From contig DVFJ01000021.1 of the NCBI GenBank assembly GCA_018713325.1, positions 1 to 63,259 on the forward strand: a stretch of 63,259 bases of DNA, in the 5' to 3' direction. The position numbers and the translations under genes were made by a program. The DNA is from Candidatus Onthenecus intestinigallinarum (lineage in GTDB: Bacteria; Bacillota; Clostridia; Christensenellales; Aristaeellaceae). Positions within the stretch are counted from its first letter, which is position 1; each line of letters opens with the position of its first letter. Shown piece by piece: positions 1 through 7,114 of the stretch. The notes under the pieces were generated by a model, which did not search any database, had not been told where the DNA came from, and was given only the letters and a program-made list of their open reading frames with translations.

Positions 1-42
1 TCAGTAAGCAACAGCGAAAAGTTGAATTTGGCGGAGGATTTT

Positions 43-558
43 ATGAAGATAAATGATATTGAAACTTCAAGACTTTTATTAAGAGGATTCACGAAAGAAG
101 ATGCTTTGTGGGCGTATCGTATCTGGAACAATCCAGAGATGGGACAATATTTGCCAGATGAAGCAAAAGAAGAAATAGATGATGAATATTTGAAAATGTT
201 AGAAGGCTTAGGCGAGGATGAGGAATGTTGTTATCTGATTCCTGTTTTTAAGGATTCATTGGAACGGGTAGGAACATGCAGTTTCATGGTAAGTGACGAC
301 AAGAAAGTATACGATATTGCTTATTGCGTACATAAAAAATTTTGGTGTCAAGGCTATGCAACTGAAATCGCTCAGGGAATGATCGATTATGCTCGTGGTC
401 AAGGAGCTGAGAAAGTAACGATTTATGTGGGTCAGGAAAATGCCGCTTCGAATCGTGTTGCCCAGAAATGTGGCGGGAAAATTGTCGGTGAGAGCGCATA
501 TAAGAAAAAGGGAACAGATATAATTATGAAAGATTATAAATACGAAATTGTATTGTAA
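43..558 (+). CDS. GNAT family N-acetyltransferase (RimJ/RimL-like)
   Basis: Predicted 171-residue acyltransferase that would move an acetyl group from acetyl-CoA to an amine; the substrate cannot be told. The N-terminus (IETSRLLLRGFTKEDA) is the usual opening of RimJ/RimL-type GNAT proteins. The middle has the acetyl-CoA loop region (WCQGYATEIAQGMIDYA), and the C-terminal half has the typical N-x-x-S-N-R-V-A-x-K-C-G-G stretch. The ATG at 43 is chosen because GGAGG lies at 33-37, six bases upstream; an in-frame start at 22 lacks such a site. The gene is clearly richer in A+T and uses codons such as AGA, TTA and AAA that are rare in the genes that follow, so recent transfer is likely. It sits alone at the window edge. 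Confidence 0.85.
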   Translation: MKINDIETSRLLLRGFTKEDALWAYRIWNNPEMGQYLPDEAKEEIDDEYLKMLEGLGEDEECCYLIPVFKDSLERVGTCSFMVSDDKKVYDIAYCVHKKFWCQGYATEIAQGMIDYARGQGAEKVTIYVGQENAASNRVAQKCGGKIVGESAYKKKGTDIIMKDYKYEIVL

Positions 559-902
559 CGTAGGTGCATTACCTATATGCGAGATTGAAGTGTGCAGATA
601 AAATGTTGCCGTTGGAAAACAAATGGTGGTTATTCATAGTGACCAACCTTTGCGCAAAGTGAACCCCTCACGCAAAAAGGGGTTCACCTGTATTACAATC
701 AGGGTCACTGCCAAAGAGGCGCCGCAATGCCGATACAGGGCGTATCGGGGTTGCGGCGCTTGCCCATTGCAGAAGGAAATTCTGCAGGATCTTTCGGGAT
801 GTTGCCGGCAAAGGCCAGGATTCTGTCCGGGTAAATTTTCTGAATGGATTCGAACGGATTTTGCATATTCGGTAGAAAACGACGCCCTGTCGATCAAAAA
901 TG
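559..902. other. Non-coding gap with three consecutive hairpins
   Basis: No convincing gene is present. Three perfect inverted repeats follow each other: 659-668 with 678-687 (10 bp); a compound stem 719-727 with 751-759 (9 bp) enclosing 730-736 with 742-748 (7 bp); and 768-774 with 780-786 (7 bp). None has a run of T after it on either strand, so they are not standard terminators. The GC content lies between the A+T-rich gene to the left and the GC-rich genes to the right. They may be remains of a mobile element end or a structured RNA. Confidence 0.4.
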
Positions 903-932
903 TTGACACCGGGGGCGGAAATGTGCTATGCT
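903..932 (+). promoter_or_regulatory. Sigma-A promoter of the DUF2798 gene
   Basis: TTGACA at 903-908 and TATGCT at 927-932 are separated by 18 bp, with an extended -10 TG at 924-925. Transcription would begin near 939, about 100 nt before the coding start and just upstream of a terminator-like hairpin. Confidence 0.75.
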
Positions 933-962
933 GCATACAATGACTGGTAGTCGCAGTGAGAG

Positions 963-998
963 AAAGTAGCGAGACAAAGAGTTCTCGCTACTTTTTTT
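963..998 (+). terminator. Terminator-like hairpin inside the DUF2798 leader (possible attenuator)
   Basis: A perfect 12-bp stem (963-974 with 983-994) with an 8-nt loop runs into seven T residues at 992-998. It lies between the promoter at 903-932 and the gene at 1042, so it would end transcripts after about 60 nt unless antitermination occurs. Confidence 0.7.
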
Positions 999-1041
999 GC
1001 GCCTGGGCCAGAGCAGCAGAGTTTGAAAACGGAAGAGGAGA

Positions 1042-1524
1042 ATGAAACCAATGCCCAAAACCAAATTTCAGAATGTCATATATACCATCATCATGGCGCT
1101 GATCATGGTATATGGCATGATCGTGTACAATGTGGCGCTCAACACCGGCGGCGTGACCAATGCGACTTTCGGCATGGCCTTGCATGAGCTGCCCATCATG
1201 ATGCCCATTGCCGCTGTGCTGGAGTTTTTTGTGGTGGAAAAGCTGGCCACAAAGCTGGCCTTTACGGTGGTGCGGCCCACCGATCGGCCGCAGGTCATCA
1301 CCTATGCCATTTCTACCATGATTGTGTGCATCATGTGCCCGACCATGAGCCTGATTGCAACGCTGCTGTTCAAGGAGCCCAGTTTCGGAACCTGGGTGCA
1401 GACCTGGGGCCTGAATATGCCGATGGCGCTGATCTGGCAGCTGCTGTTCAGCGGTCCCCTCACCCGGGTCATTTTTCGGGCGCTGTTTCGCAACCGGACA
1501 GCGGCCGCCGCGCCCCAGGGTTGA
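1042..1524 (+). CDS. DUF2798 family membrane protein
   Basis: A 160-residue integral membrane protein with four predicted membrane segments arranged as two similar halves (around residues 8-30 and 43-68, then 85-105 and 125-148), which is the DUF2798 layout. Small Clostridia proteins that open with MPKTKFQNVIYTIIMALIM belong to this family; the function is unknown. GAGGAG at about 1034-1039 precedes the ATG by only a few bases, and the fourth codon is a second ATG (MPKTK), so either may be used. It is a single-gene unit: a strong promoter, leader terminator and own terminator surround it. Confidence 0.8.
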   Translation: MKPMPKTKFQNVIYTIIMALIMVYGMIVYNVALNTGGVTNATFGMALHELPIMMPIAAVLEFFVVEKLATKLAFTVVRPTDRPQVITYAISTMIVCIMCPTMSLIATLLFKEPSFGTWVQTWGLNMPMALIWQLLFSGPLTRVIFRALFRNRTAAAAPQG

Positions 1525-1544
1525 GACGAAATGACAGGTCCCAG

Positions 1545-1589
1545 GCGCCCGGCGCAAAGGATGGCACATCCGATGCGCCGGGTGCTTTT
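1545..1589 (+). terminator. Rho-independent terminator after the DUF2798 gene
   Basis: An 11-bp stem (1545-1555 with 1575-1585, one G-T pair) encloses a second small stem (1559-1563 with 1567-1571) and is followed by TTTT. Confidence 0.65.
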
Positions 1590-1620
1590 GCGTGGATGGC
1601 GAGACGCGCGTTCACACGGT

Positions 1621-1649
1621 TTGCCAGACCCGGGCGTGTGTGATATAAT
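1621..1649 (+). promoter_or_regulatory. Sigma-A promoter
   Basis: TTGCCA at 1621-1626, 17 bp spacer, perfect TATAAT at 1644-1649 with TG at 1641-1642. It drives the secreted zinc-ribbon gene that starts at 1708. Confidence 0.85.
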
Positions 1650-1707
1650 TGAGACAATTCTGGCCCGGGACGAGCGCATCGGGCCCGTGAGAAGGGAGAA
1701 ATGGATC

Positions 1708-2412
1708 ATGATGAAGAAATGGATGGCGTCCGCGTTGATCGCCTGCCTGCTCGTGAGCGCGTCGCTGGGCCTGGCATGCGCCGCGGAGGAAGGACTGGCG
1801 ATGCCGGCTCTGACGGCCTTCTTCGGCATGGAGGAAGAACAGATGCGCTGGGAGAACGGCATCTTGATCTTCCATCTGGAGGGGGACGCCACGGATGTCC
1901 TGTGCGAGTACGCGGAGCTGCTGCCGGAGGAGCCCTACGGATACGAGATGAAGGGCGAACCCAACACGCTGCGGCTGGGGGACTCGACGAGCGTGGACTA
2001 CGCCTTCCGCAATCCCGTGCAGGAGAACAAGAACATTCTGTTCGCGTGGGCCTACTTTGAGCAGGTGGACATCACCCGCGTGGTGCTCAGCTGCGCGACG
2101 GAGAATATCGTCTGGCAGGACTGCGACAGTACGGCCTCGCGCAGCGTGAAGGCGCTGGACTTTGACGAGGGCGAGGCGCTCCGAGATCAGGCGACCGGCA
2201 ACGGCAGCGGCAATACCGGCGCCTCGAGCAGCGGCTCGCTTTTTGAGAACCAGTGCATCAGCTGCAGCGGAACCGGTCGGTGCAGCGCATGCGGCGGAAG
2301 CGGCAGGGTATACAAGATTCTGGCTGGCACCACTGAGCGGGTGGAGCAGAACTGCACCTCCTGCAACGGGACGGGCCGGTGCTGGAACTGCGGCGGAGAC
2401 GGCAAAAAGTGA
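1708..2412 (+). CDS. Secreted protein with paired DnaJ-type CxxCxGxG zinc motifs
   Basis: A protein of about 234 residues. The N-terminus is a signal peptide (MKKWMASALIACLLVSASLG, cleavage likely after LACA), so it should be exported. Residues 30-150 form a domain I do not recognise; a Gly/Ser linker follows. The C-terminal 60 residues hold two copies of a CxxCxGxGxCxxCGG block (CISCSGTGRCSACGG and CTSCNGTGRCWNCGG), the cysteine pattern of the DnaJ zinc domain, giving eight Cys that could bind two Zn2+. GGGAG at 1694-1698 serves ATG 1708; ATG 1711 is equally possible. Promoter and terminator make it monocistronic. The function is unknown. Confidence 0.75.
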   Translation: MMKKWMASALIACLLVSASLGLACAAEEGLAMPALTAFFGMEEEQMRWENGILIFHLEGDATDVLCEYAELLPEEPYGYEMKGEPNTLRLGDSTSVDYAFRNPVQENKNILFAWAYFEQVDITRVVLSCATENIVWQDCDSTASRSVKALDFDEGEALRDQATGNGSGNTGASSSGSLFENQCISCSGTGRCSACGGSGRVYKILAGTTERVEQNCTSCNGTGRCWNCGGDGKK

Positions 2413-2420
2413 AGACGTCC

Positions 2421-2453
2421 AGACCGTTGGCTGATCGTGCCAACGGTCTTTTG
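2421..2453 (+). terminator. Rho-independent terminator
   Basis: A perfect 10-bp stem (2421-2430 with 2440-2449) with a 9-nt loop runs into TTTT, nine bases after the zinc-ribbon gene stops. Confidence 0.75.
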
Positions 2454-2513
2454 TGCGCAACGGCCGTGTCATCCGTCCGACAAAGGGAAAGCGGCCGGAA
2501 TGCATGTTGGGCA

Positions 2514-2542
2514 TTGGAGGAAGCGCCCAAATGTAGTATAGT
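2514..2542 (+). promoter_or_regulatory. Sigma-A promoter of the flavodoxin gene
   Basis: TTGGAG at 2514-2519, 17 bp spacer, TATAGT at 2537-2542; the coding start follows 44 bp later. Confidence 0.7.
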
Positions 2543-2586
2543 GTATAGAGGAATCGGTTGATCCAATCAAGAAGGAGGCCAAGCTC

Positions 2587-3060
2587 ATGAAAATTGCGAT
2601 TTGCTATTGCTCACGCCATCACGGTAACACCCGCAAGGTGGTACAGGCCATGGCCGGAGAGTGCGGCGCGGACTTGTTCGACCTGAACGAGGCGCAGGAC
2701 GTCTGCCTGGACGGCTATGACCTGATCGGCCTGGCGTCGGGCATCTATGCCTTTGCGTTTGATCCGACGGTGGCGGATTTGGCACGCCGGCGCCTGCCCG
2801 AAGGCAAGCCGGTGTTCTTCGCGTGCACCTATGGCGGCGCGAAGGGGACGGGCGAGCGCGCGGTCGCCCAGATCGCAAGCGAACGGCACTGCCCGGTGCT
2901 GGGCTCGTTCGGCTGCCGGGGCTACAACACGTTCGGCCCCTTCGGCTGGTTCGGCGGCAGCGGCAAGGGACTGCCCGGCGAAGCGGACCTGCAGCGCGCC
3001 AGGGCGTTTGTTCGGGATATGTGCGCTGCATGCGCCCAGAAGCGTTCAAAGGGCGAATGA
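2587..3060 (+). CDS. Flavodoxin family protein
   Basis: A 157-residue single-domain flavodoxin fold that would bind FMN and carry electrons in the cytoplasm. The first strand and phosphate loop read MKIAICYCSRHHGNTRKV, with the S/T-x-x-G-N-T-x-K phosphate-binding pattern. The next strand-loop (GYDLIGLASGIYAFAFDP) and the later FFACTYGGAKGTGE segment are the usual flavin-contacting loops. AAGGAGG ends ten bases before the ATG. It has its own promoter. The next gene is a separately promoted permease, so its redox partner is not evident from context. Confidence 0.85.
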   Translation: MKIAICYCSRHHGNTRKVVQAMAGECGADLFDLNEAQDVCLDGYDLIGLASGIYAFAFDPTVADLARRRLPEGKPVFFACTYGGAKGTGERAVAQIASERHCPVLGSFGCRGYNTFGPFGWFGGSGKGLPGEADLQRARAFVRDMCAACAQKRSKGE

Positions 3061-3104
3061 ACGCGCAGGGGTCGGCGCTGGCCGCACCCGGCGGATGACG
3101 GGCA

Positions 3105-3133
3105 TTGCAGTTTTGGCGGTTTTCTGCTACAAT
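3105..3133 (+). promoter_or_regulatory. Sigma-A promoter of the permease/HAD operon
   Basis: TTGCAG at 3105-3110, 17 bp spacer, TACAAT at 3128-3133 with an extended -10 TG at 3125-3126. Confidence 0.8.
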
Positions 3134-3192
3134 GGACGCGCTTTCAAAGGACAAACAGTCCGTGCTGCGGTGCGGAGGGAGAAGGGGTCGCG

Positions 3193-4305
3193 TTGAAAAA
3201 ATGCCTTGAATTCGCGCGCGGGGAGGTTGTGCTCACGGCCGCGGCGTTGCTGGCGCTGCTGTCCGCATTTGCCGTGCCGCCCGACGCGCAGTACATCGGC
3301 TACATTGACTGGGATACGCTGCTGCTGCTGTTCAGCCTGATGGCTGTCATGGCCGGCTTTCAGCAGCAGGGCGCGTTCGCCGCGCTGGGCGGGCGGATGC
3401 TGCGCTATACGCCCAACACGCGCAGCCTCTCGCTGGCGCTGGTGCTGCTGCCCTTTGTGCTGAGCATGCTGATCACCAACGACGTGGCGCTCATCACGTT
3501 CGTGCCGTTTGCGGTGACGGTGCTGCGCCTGGCCGGACAGGAACGCCTGCTCGTGCCGGTCGTCGCGCTGCAGACCGCGGCGGCCAACCTGGGCAGCATG
3601 CTCACGCCCGTGGGCAACCCGCAAAATCTCTATCTCTATGCGCGCTCGGGCATGGGGCTGGGCGCGTTCGTGGGATTGATGCTGCCCTATGCGGCGCTGT
3701 CGTGCGCGCTGCTGTGCCTGCTGGCCGTGCGCGTAGCGCCCGCGCCCGTGCGGCGGATGACGGTCCGGGCTCCGCTGGGCAGCCGGCGCGCGCTGCTTTG
3801 CTGCACGGCGGGGTTTGCGTTGTGCCTGCTGTGCGTGGCGGGCGTGCTGCCGCCCGCGCTGGTCGCTGCGGCGACGGTCGTGTTCCTGCTGCTGTTCGAC
3901 CGGCCGGTGCTGCGCAGCGTCGACTACGGGCTGCTGCTGACGTTTGCGGCGTTCTTCGTGTTCATCGGGAACATGGGGCGCGTGCCGGCCTTCCGCGCGC
4001 TGACCGAATCGATGCTTGCGGGCAGGGAGACGCTGGCGGCCGTGCTCATCAGCCAGGTCATCAGCAACGTGCCCTGCGCGCTGCTGCTCTCGGGCTTCAC
4101 CTCGCGCTGGGATGCGCTGATCGTCGGGTGCAACCTGGGCGGGCTGGGCACGCTGATCGCCTCGATGGCGAGCCTGATCTCCTACAAGCAGATCGCGCAG
4201 GCCTGCCCGGAGCAGAAGCGCGCGTACTTCCTGCGCTTTACGGCGGTGAACGTGCTGCTGCTGGCGCTGCTGCTGCTCCTCGCGCTGGCGTTGGGCGCGC
4301 TGTGA
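3193..4305 (+). CDS. SLC13/ArsB-type anion permease
   Basis: A 370-residue polytopic membrane protein of the CitMHS/ion-transporter superfamily (SLC13, ArsB and NhaD relatives). It has about ten hydrophobic segments and the two characteristic hairpin regions: SMLITNDVALITFVPFA near residues 90-106 with the T-N-D signature, and the related ISNVPCALLLSGF near 290-302. LTPVGNPQNLYLY near 136-148 is a further family motif. Such proteins move dicarboxylates, sulfate or other anions with Na+ or H+; the substrate is not evident. The start codon is TTG, preceded by GGAGGGAGAAGGGG. It is shorter than many SLC13 members. The HAD gene begins 30 bp downstream on the same transcript. Confidence 0.8.
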   Translation: MKKCLEFARGEVVLTAAALLALLSAFAVPPDAQYIGYIDWDTLLLLFSLMAVMAGFQQQGAFAALGGRMLRYTPNTRSLSLALVLLPFVLSMLITNDVALITFVPFAVTVLRLAGQERLLVPVVALQTAAANLGSMLTPVGNPQNLYLYARSGMGLGAFVGLMLPYAALSCALLCLLAVRVAPAPVRRMTVRAPLGSRRALLCCTAGFALCLLCVAGVLPPALVAAATVVFLLLFDRPVLRSVDYGLLLTFAAFFVFIGNMGRVPAFRALTESMLAGRETLAAVLISQVISNVPCALLLSGFTSRWDALIVGCNLGGLGTLIASMASLISYKQIAQACPEQKRAYFLRFTAVNVLLLALLLLLALALGAL

Positions 4306-4335
4306 CGCAGGGATGAACACAACAGGAGGAACCGC

Positions 4336-5121
4336 ATGGGACTGATCTTTTTTGACGTGGATGGGACGCTGCTGGACGGCGCGTTCCGGGCGCCGGACAG
4401 CACGCGCGAGGCGCTGCGCCGCGCACAGCAGAAGGGACATCTGCTGTTTGTGAACACCGGGCGCGTGCCGTGCAACATCGATCCGGCAGTGCGCGAGATG
4501 AACTTTGACGGCTATGTGTGCGGCTGCGGCACGACGGTGGAGCTGCACGGGCAGACGCTGCTGCGCCGCTCGATGACGCACGCGCAGTCCGTAGAACTGG
4601 TGCGCGCGCTGCGCGAGGCGCGCGTGCCAGCGTTTCTGGAAGGGCAGCGCCACGTCTACTTCGACGGGGCGGGCGCAGGCTGCGATGCGCTGGCCCGTGC
4701 GCAGGCAGGGTTTGTGGCGCTGGGCATCTACGCGCCGGTGGACGAGGCGGACGCGGATTTTACGTTCGACAAGTTTTATGCGTATCTGACGGCGGACAGC
4801 GACGCGGCGGCCTTTGACACGCTGCTGAAGCGCTGGGGGCTGGAGGCGATCGACCGCGGCGGCGGCGAGCGCGAGGTCGTGCCAGCGGGCTTTTCCAAGG
4901 CGTCGGGCATCGAGGTGGTGCGGGCGCACCTGGGCGTGCCGCTGGCGGACTGCTACGCGCTGGGCGATAGCACGAACGACCTGTCGATGCTGCGCCATGT
5001 GCCGGGCAGCATCGCGATGGGCGACGGCGTGCGCGCGATCTTCCCCTACTGCGCCTACGTCACCGCATCGCTGGAGCAGGACGGCGTGTATCGCGCGCTG
5101 GAGCACTTCGGCCTGATCTAA
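4336..5121 (+). CDS. HAD superfamily phosphatase (Cof/type IIB)
   Basis: A 261-residue cytoplasmic hydrolase expected to remove phosphate from a small metabolite, often a sugar phosphate. Motif I is [11 protein letters not shown] (nucleophile and acid/base Asp), motif II the Thr in LLFVNTGR, motif III the Lys in FSKASGIE, and motif [12 protein letters not shown] with the Mg2+-binding Asp pair. The long cap between motifs II and III marks type IIB (Cof-like) members. AGGAGG lies seven bases before ATG. It is co-transcribed with the permease 30 bp upstream, so the pair may handle a common compound, but that is inference. Confidence 0.88.
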   Translation: MGLIFFDVDGTLLDGAFRAPDSTREALRRAQQKGHLLFVNTGRVPCNIDPAVREMNFDGYVCGCGTTVELHGQTLLRRSMTHAQSVELVRALREARVPAFLEGQRHVYFDGAGAGCDALARAQAGFVALGIYAPVDEADADFTFDKFYAYLTADSDAAAFDTLLKRWGLEAIDRGGGEREVVPAGFSKASGIEVVRAHLGVPLADCYALGDSTNDLSMLRHVPGSIAMGDGVRAIFPYCAYVTASLEQDGVYRALEHFGLI

Positions 5122-5160
5122 AAAAGCGCCGCCCGCCGGAAGTCCGGCAGGGCGGCGCTT
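5118..5160 (-). terminator. Terminator of the Na/Pi symporter gene
   Basis: An 11-bp perfect stem (5124-5134 with 5150-5160). Read on the minus strand it is followed by six T residues (complement of 5120-5125). It overlaps the stop codon of the convergent HAD gene and may serve both. Confidence 0.8.
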
Positions 5161-5163
5161 GCG

Positions 5164-6807
5164 TCACGCGAGCGGCTGCGGGCCTGCGCTCATCTTCGCG
5201 TAGGCCTCCGCGATGTTCAGAATGTGGTCGCCGATGCGTTCGTAGTCGGTGAGCATCTCCGAGTAGAGGATCGCGCTCTCCGGGCTGCACGAACCGCCGG
5301 CCAGCCGCTGCAGCTGGTTGTCGCGGAAGGCGCGGTTCGTGTCGTCCATGCGCTGTTCGAAGACCGTCTCCTCGCCCAGAATGCGCTCGGACTGCTTGCG
5401 CGTGTCGCCGCTGAGCGCGTCCAGCGCCTGGCGGCAGATGTCCTCCATCTCGGCCACCTCGTGCAGCACCGCGTCGGAGAGCTTGAGGTTCTTGTCGCGC
5501 AGGTGCTGCGCGTACTGGGCGATGTTCATCGCGTGGTCGCCGATGCGCTCGACGTTGCCCGTGATCGTGTAGATCTGCTGGACGCTGTTGACGTCCTTGG
5601 CGTCCAGCTCCAGGGCGAGCACGCGCGAGGCCTTCTGCGAGAGGTGGCGGTTGTACAGGTCGATCTCCTCCTCGCGCCGCTCGATCGCGTCGATGCCCTC
5701 GCGGCAGCCGTTGCGCACGGCCTCGAACGCCGCGCTGACGTTGAGCGAGGCCATGTGCAGCATCGTCTGCACGTCGCGCGAGAGGCTCTCCACCGCCATG
5801 GTCGAGGCGCCCAGACGGTTGTTCTTGAAGAAGGCGTCAAACCAGCGGTCCACGTCCGACTCTTCCTGCTGGCGCTCCGGCAGGAGGATCGTGGACAGCT
5901 TGGCCAGCGCGCCCGCGAAGGGCAGCAGCAGCAGCGTCGTGGTCACGTTGAAGAGCGTGTGCGTGTTGGCGATCTGCGCGGCGGCATTGTCGGGCGTGAG
6001 GCGCACCATCAGCTCCGTGAAGGGGGTGGTCAGGCACAGCACAGTGAAGAAGACCGTGCCGATGACGTTGAACAGCAGGTGGATCAGCGTCGTGCGCTTG
6101 GCGTTGCGGCTGGTGCCCACGGAGGCCAGCACGGCCGTGATGCACGTGCCGATGTTCTGGCCGAAGAGCACGTACACCGCGCTGCCAAGGTCGATCAGCC
6201 CGCCCATGGCCAGCGCCTGCAGGATGCCCACGGAGGCCGACGACGACTGGATGACCGCCGTGAACAGCGCGCCCACGGCGATGCCCAGCAGCGGGTTGGA
6301 GAAGCGCGTCATCAGCCCGACGAACGCCTCGTTGTCGCGCAGCGGCGTGAGCGCCGAGGACATCATGTTCATGCCGATGAACAGCAGGCCCAGCCCCGTC
6401 ACGATGCCGCAGATGCTCTGGATGCGCCGGTTCTTGATGAACAGGCACGGCGCCACGCCCGCAAACGCCAGCAGCGGCGCGAGCGCGCCGATGTCCAGCG
6501 CGACGAGCTGGCCGGTGATCGTCGTGCCGATGTTGGCGCCCATGATGACGCCCACCGCGCCGCCGAGCGTCATCAGCCCCGCGTTGACGAACCCGACCAC
6601 CATGACCGTCGTGGCGGACGAGGACTGAATGACCGCCGTGATCACCAAGCCCACCAGCACGGCGCGCAGGCGGCTGGCCGTCAGCTTTTCCAGGATCTCC
6701 TTCATGCGCCCGCCGGCCACCGTCTCCAGGTTGGCCGACATCATCTGCATGCCGTACAGGAACAGCGCCAGGCCGCCCAGCAGGGAAAGCGCCATCTCAA
6801 AGCCCAT
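5164..6807 (-). CDS. Na+/phosphate symporter with C-terminal PhoU-like domain
   Basis: A 547-residue type II Na/Pi cotransporter. The membrane part (residues about 1-320) carries the duplicated family motif: VITAVIQSSSATTVMVVGF in the first half and AVIQSSSASVGILQAL in the second, the QSSSAT loops that bind Na+ and phosphate. The rest is a soluble, helical PhoU-like domain (LYNRHLSQKASRVL, ERIGDHAMNIA, YERIGDHILNIAEAYAKM) expected to sense or regulate. The start is taken as ATG 6807 because GGAGG lies six bases upstream; the ATG at 6813 is only one base from it. A 34-codon upstream ORF ends three bases before this start, and a terminator hairpin lies inside that ORF. Confidence 0.9.
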   Translation of the reverse strand: MGFEMALSLLGGLALFLYGMQMMSANLETVAGGRMKEILEKLTASRLRAVLVGLVITAVIQSSSATTVMVVGFVNAGLMTLGGAVGVIMGANIGTTITGQLVALDIGALAPLLAFAGVAPCLFIKNRRIQSICGIVTGLGLLFIGMNMMSSALTPLRDNEAFVGLMTRFSNPLLGIAVGALFTAVIQSSSASVGILQALAMGGLIDLGSAVYVLFGQNIGTCITAVLASVGTSRNAKRTTLIHLLFNVIGTVFFTVLCLTTPFTELMVRLTPDNAAAQIANTHTLFNVTTTLLLLPFAGALAKLSTILLPERQQEESDVDRWFDAFFKNNRLGASTMAVESLSRDVQTMLHMASLNVSAAFEAVRNGCREGIDAIERREEEIDLYNRHLSQKASRVLALELDAKDVNSVQQIYTITGNVERIGDHAMNIAQYAQHLRDKNLKLSDAVLHEVAEMEDICRQALDALSGDTRKQSERILGEETVFEQRMDDTNRAFRDNQLQRLAGGSCSPESAILYSEMLTDYERIGDHILNIAEAYAKMSAGPQPLA

Positions 6808-6809
6808 CG

Positions 6810-6914
6810 TCATCCTCCTTTGACTCGCGAAACAAAAGGCCCTCCCTCCGGCCGGGCCGGAGGGAAAGCCCCGTCTTCGCAGGTGAAGGCGTCTGCCGCA
6901 GGTCCGTTGCGCAT
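6810..6914 (-). CDS. 34-codon leader ORF upstream of the Na/Pi symporter
   Basis: The leader transcript contains ATG at 6914 with AGGAAGG eight bases upstream and an open frame of 34 codons ending in TGA at 6812-6810, three bases before the symporter ATG. Its stop overlaps the symporter ribosome binding region, a layout suited to translational coupling. The last third of the frame crosses the terminator hairpin at 6830-6870, so ribosome position on it could decide whether the hairpin forms. No family is recognised for the peptide (MRNGPAADAF at the start). Confidence 0.45.
   Translation of the reverse strand: MRNGPAADAFTCEDGAFPPARPEGGPFVSRVKGG
6830..6870 (-). terminator. Leader terminator (attenuator candidate) of the Na/Pi symporter
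   Basis: On the minus strand a 15-bp stem (6870-6856 with 6852-6838, two G-U pairs) with a 3-nt loop is followed by TTTTGTTT, then by the symporter ribosome binding site. It lies between promoter and gene. Confidence 0.7.
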
Positions 6915-6960
6915 CGACGACACCTTCCTTTCGCATTCCATACAAATCGCAGTCAAACTC

Positions 6961-6990
6961 AGTATAACATGGCCCGAATCGTTTTTTCAA
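6961..6990 (-). promoter_or_regulatory. Sigma-A promoter of the Na/Pi symporter
   Basis: On the minus strand TTGAAA (6990-6985), 18 bp spacer, TATACT (6966-6961). The predicted leader is about 150 nt long. Confidence 0.8.
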
Positions 6991-7114
6991 TTCCATTTCG
7001 ACGATTTTACACAGGCTTTACGTTTGCCGCGCCCCTGCAAGTGGCTATGGCGCTGCGCGCGCGTTTGTGTTATGATAACGCTATCCACATACGAGATACG
7101 GGAGAGAGTGATCC

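Noticed and set aside
623-943. Open frame of 106 codons upstream of DUF2798
   Set aside because: It runs through hairpins and the promoter, has no ribosome site and no recognisable protein pattern.
3127-5106. Long open frame (659 codons) on the minus strand across the permease and HAD genes
   Set aside because: It is rich in His, Arg, Gln and Ala in the way GC-rich antisense frames are, lacks a ribosome site, and lies over two genes with clear motifs on the other strand.
7079-7087. DnaA box (CTATCCACA) upstream of the dnaD-like gene
   Set aside because: A single near-match with one mismatch; chance occurrence is likely.
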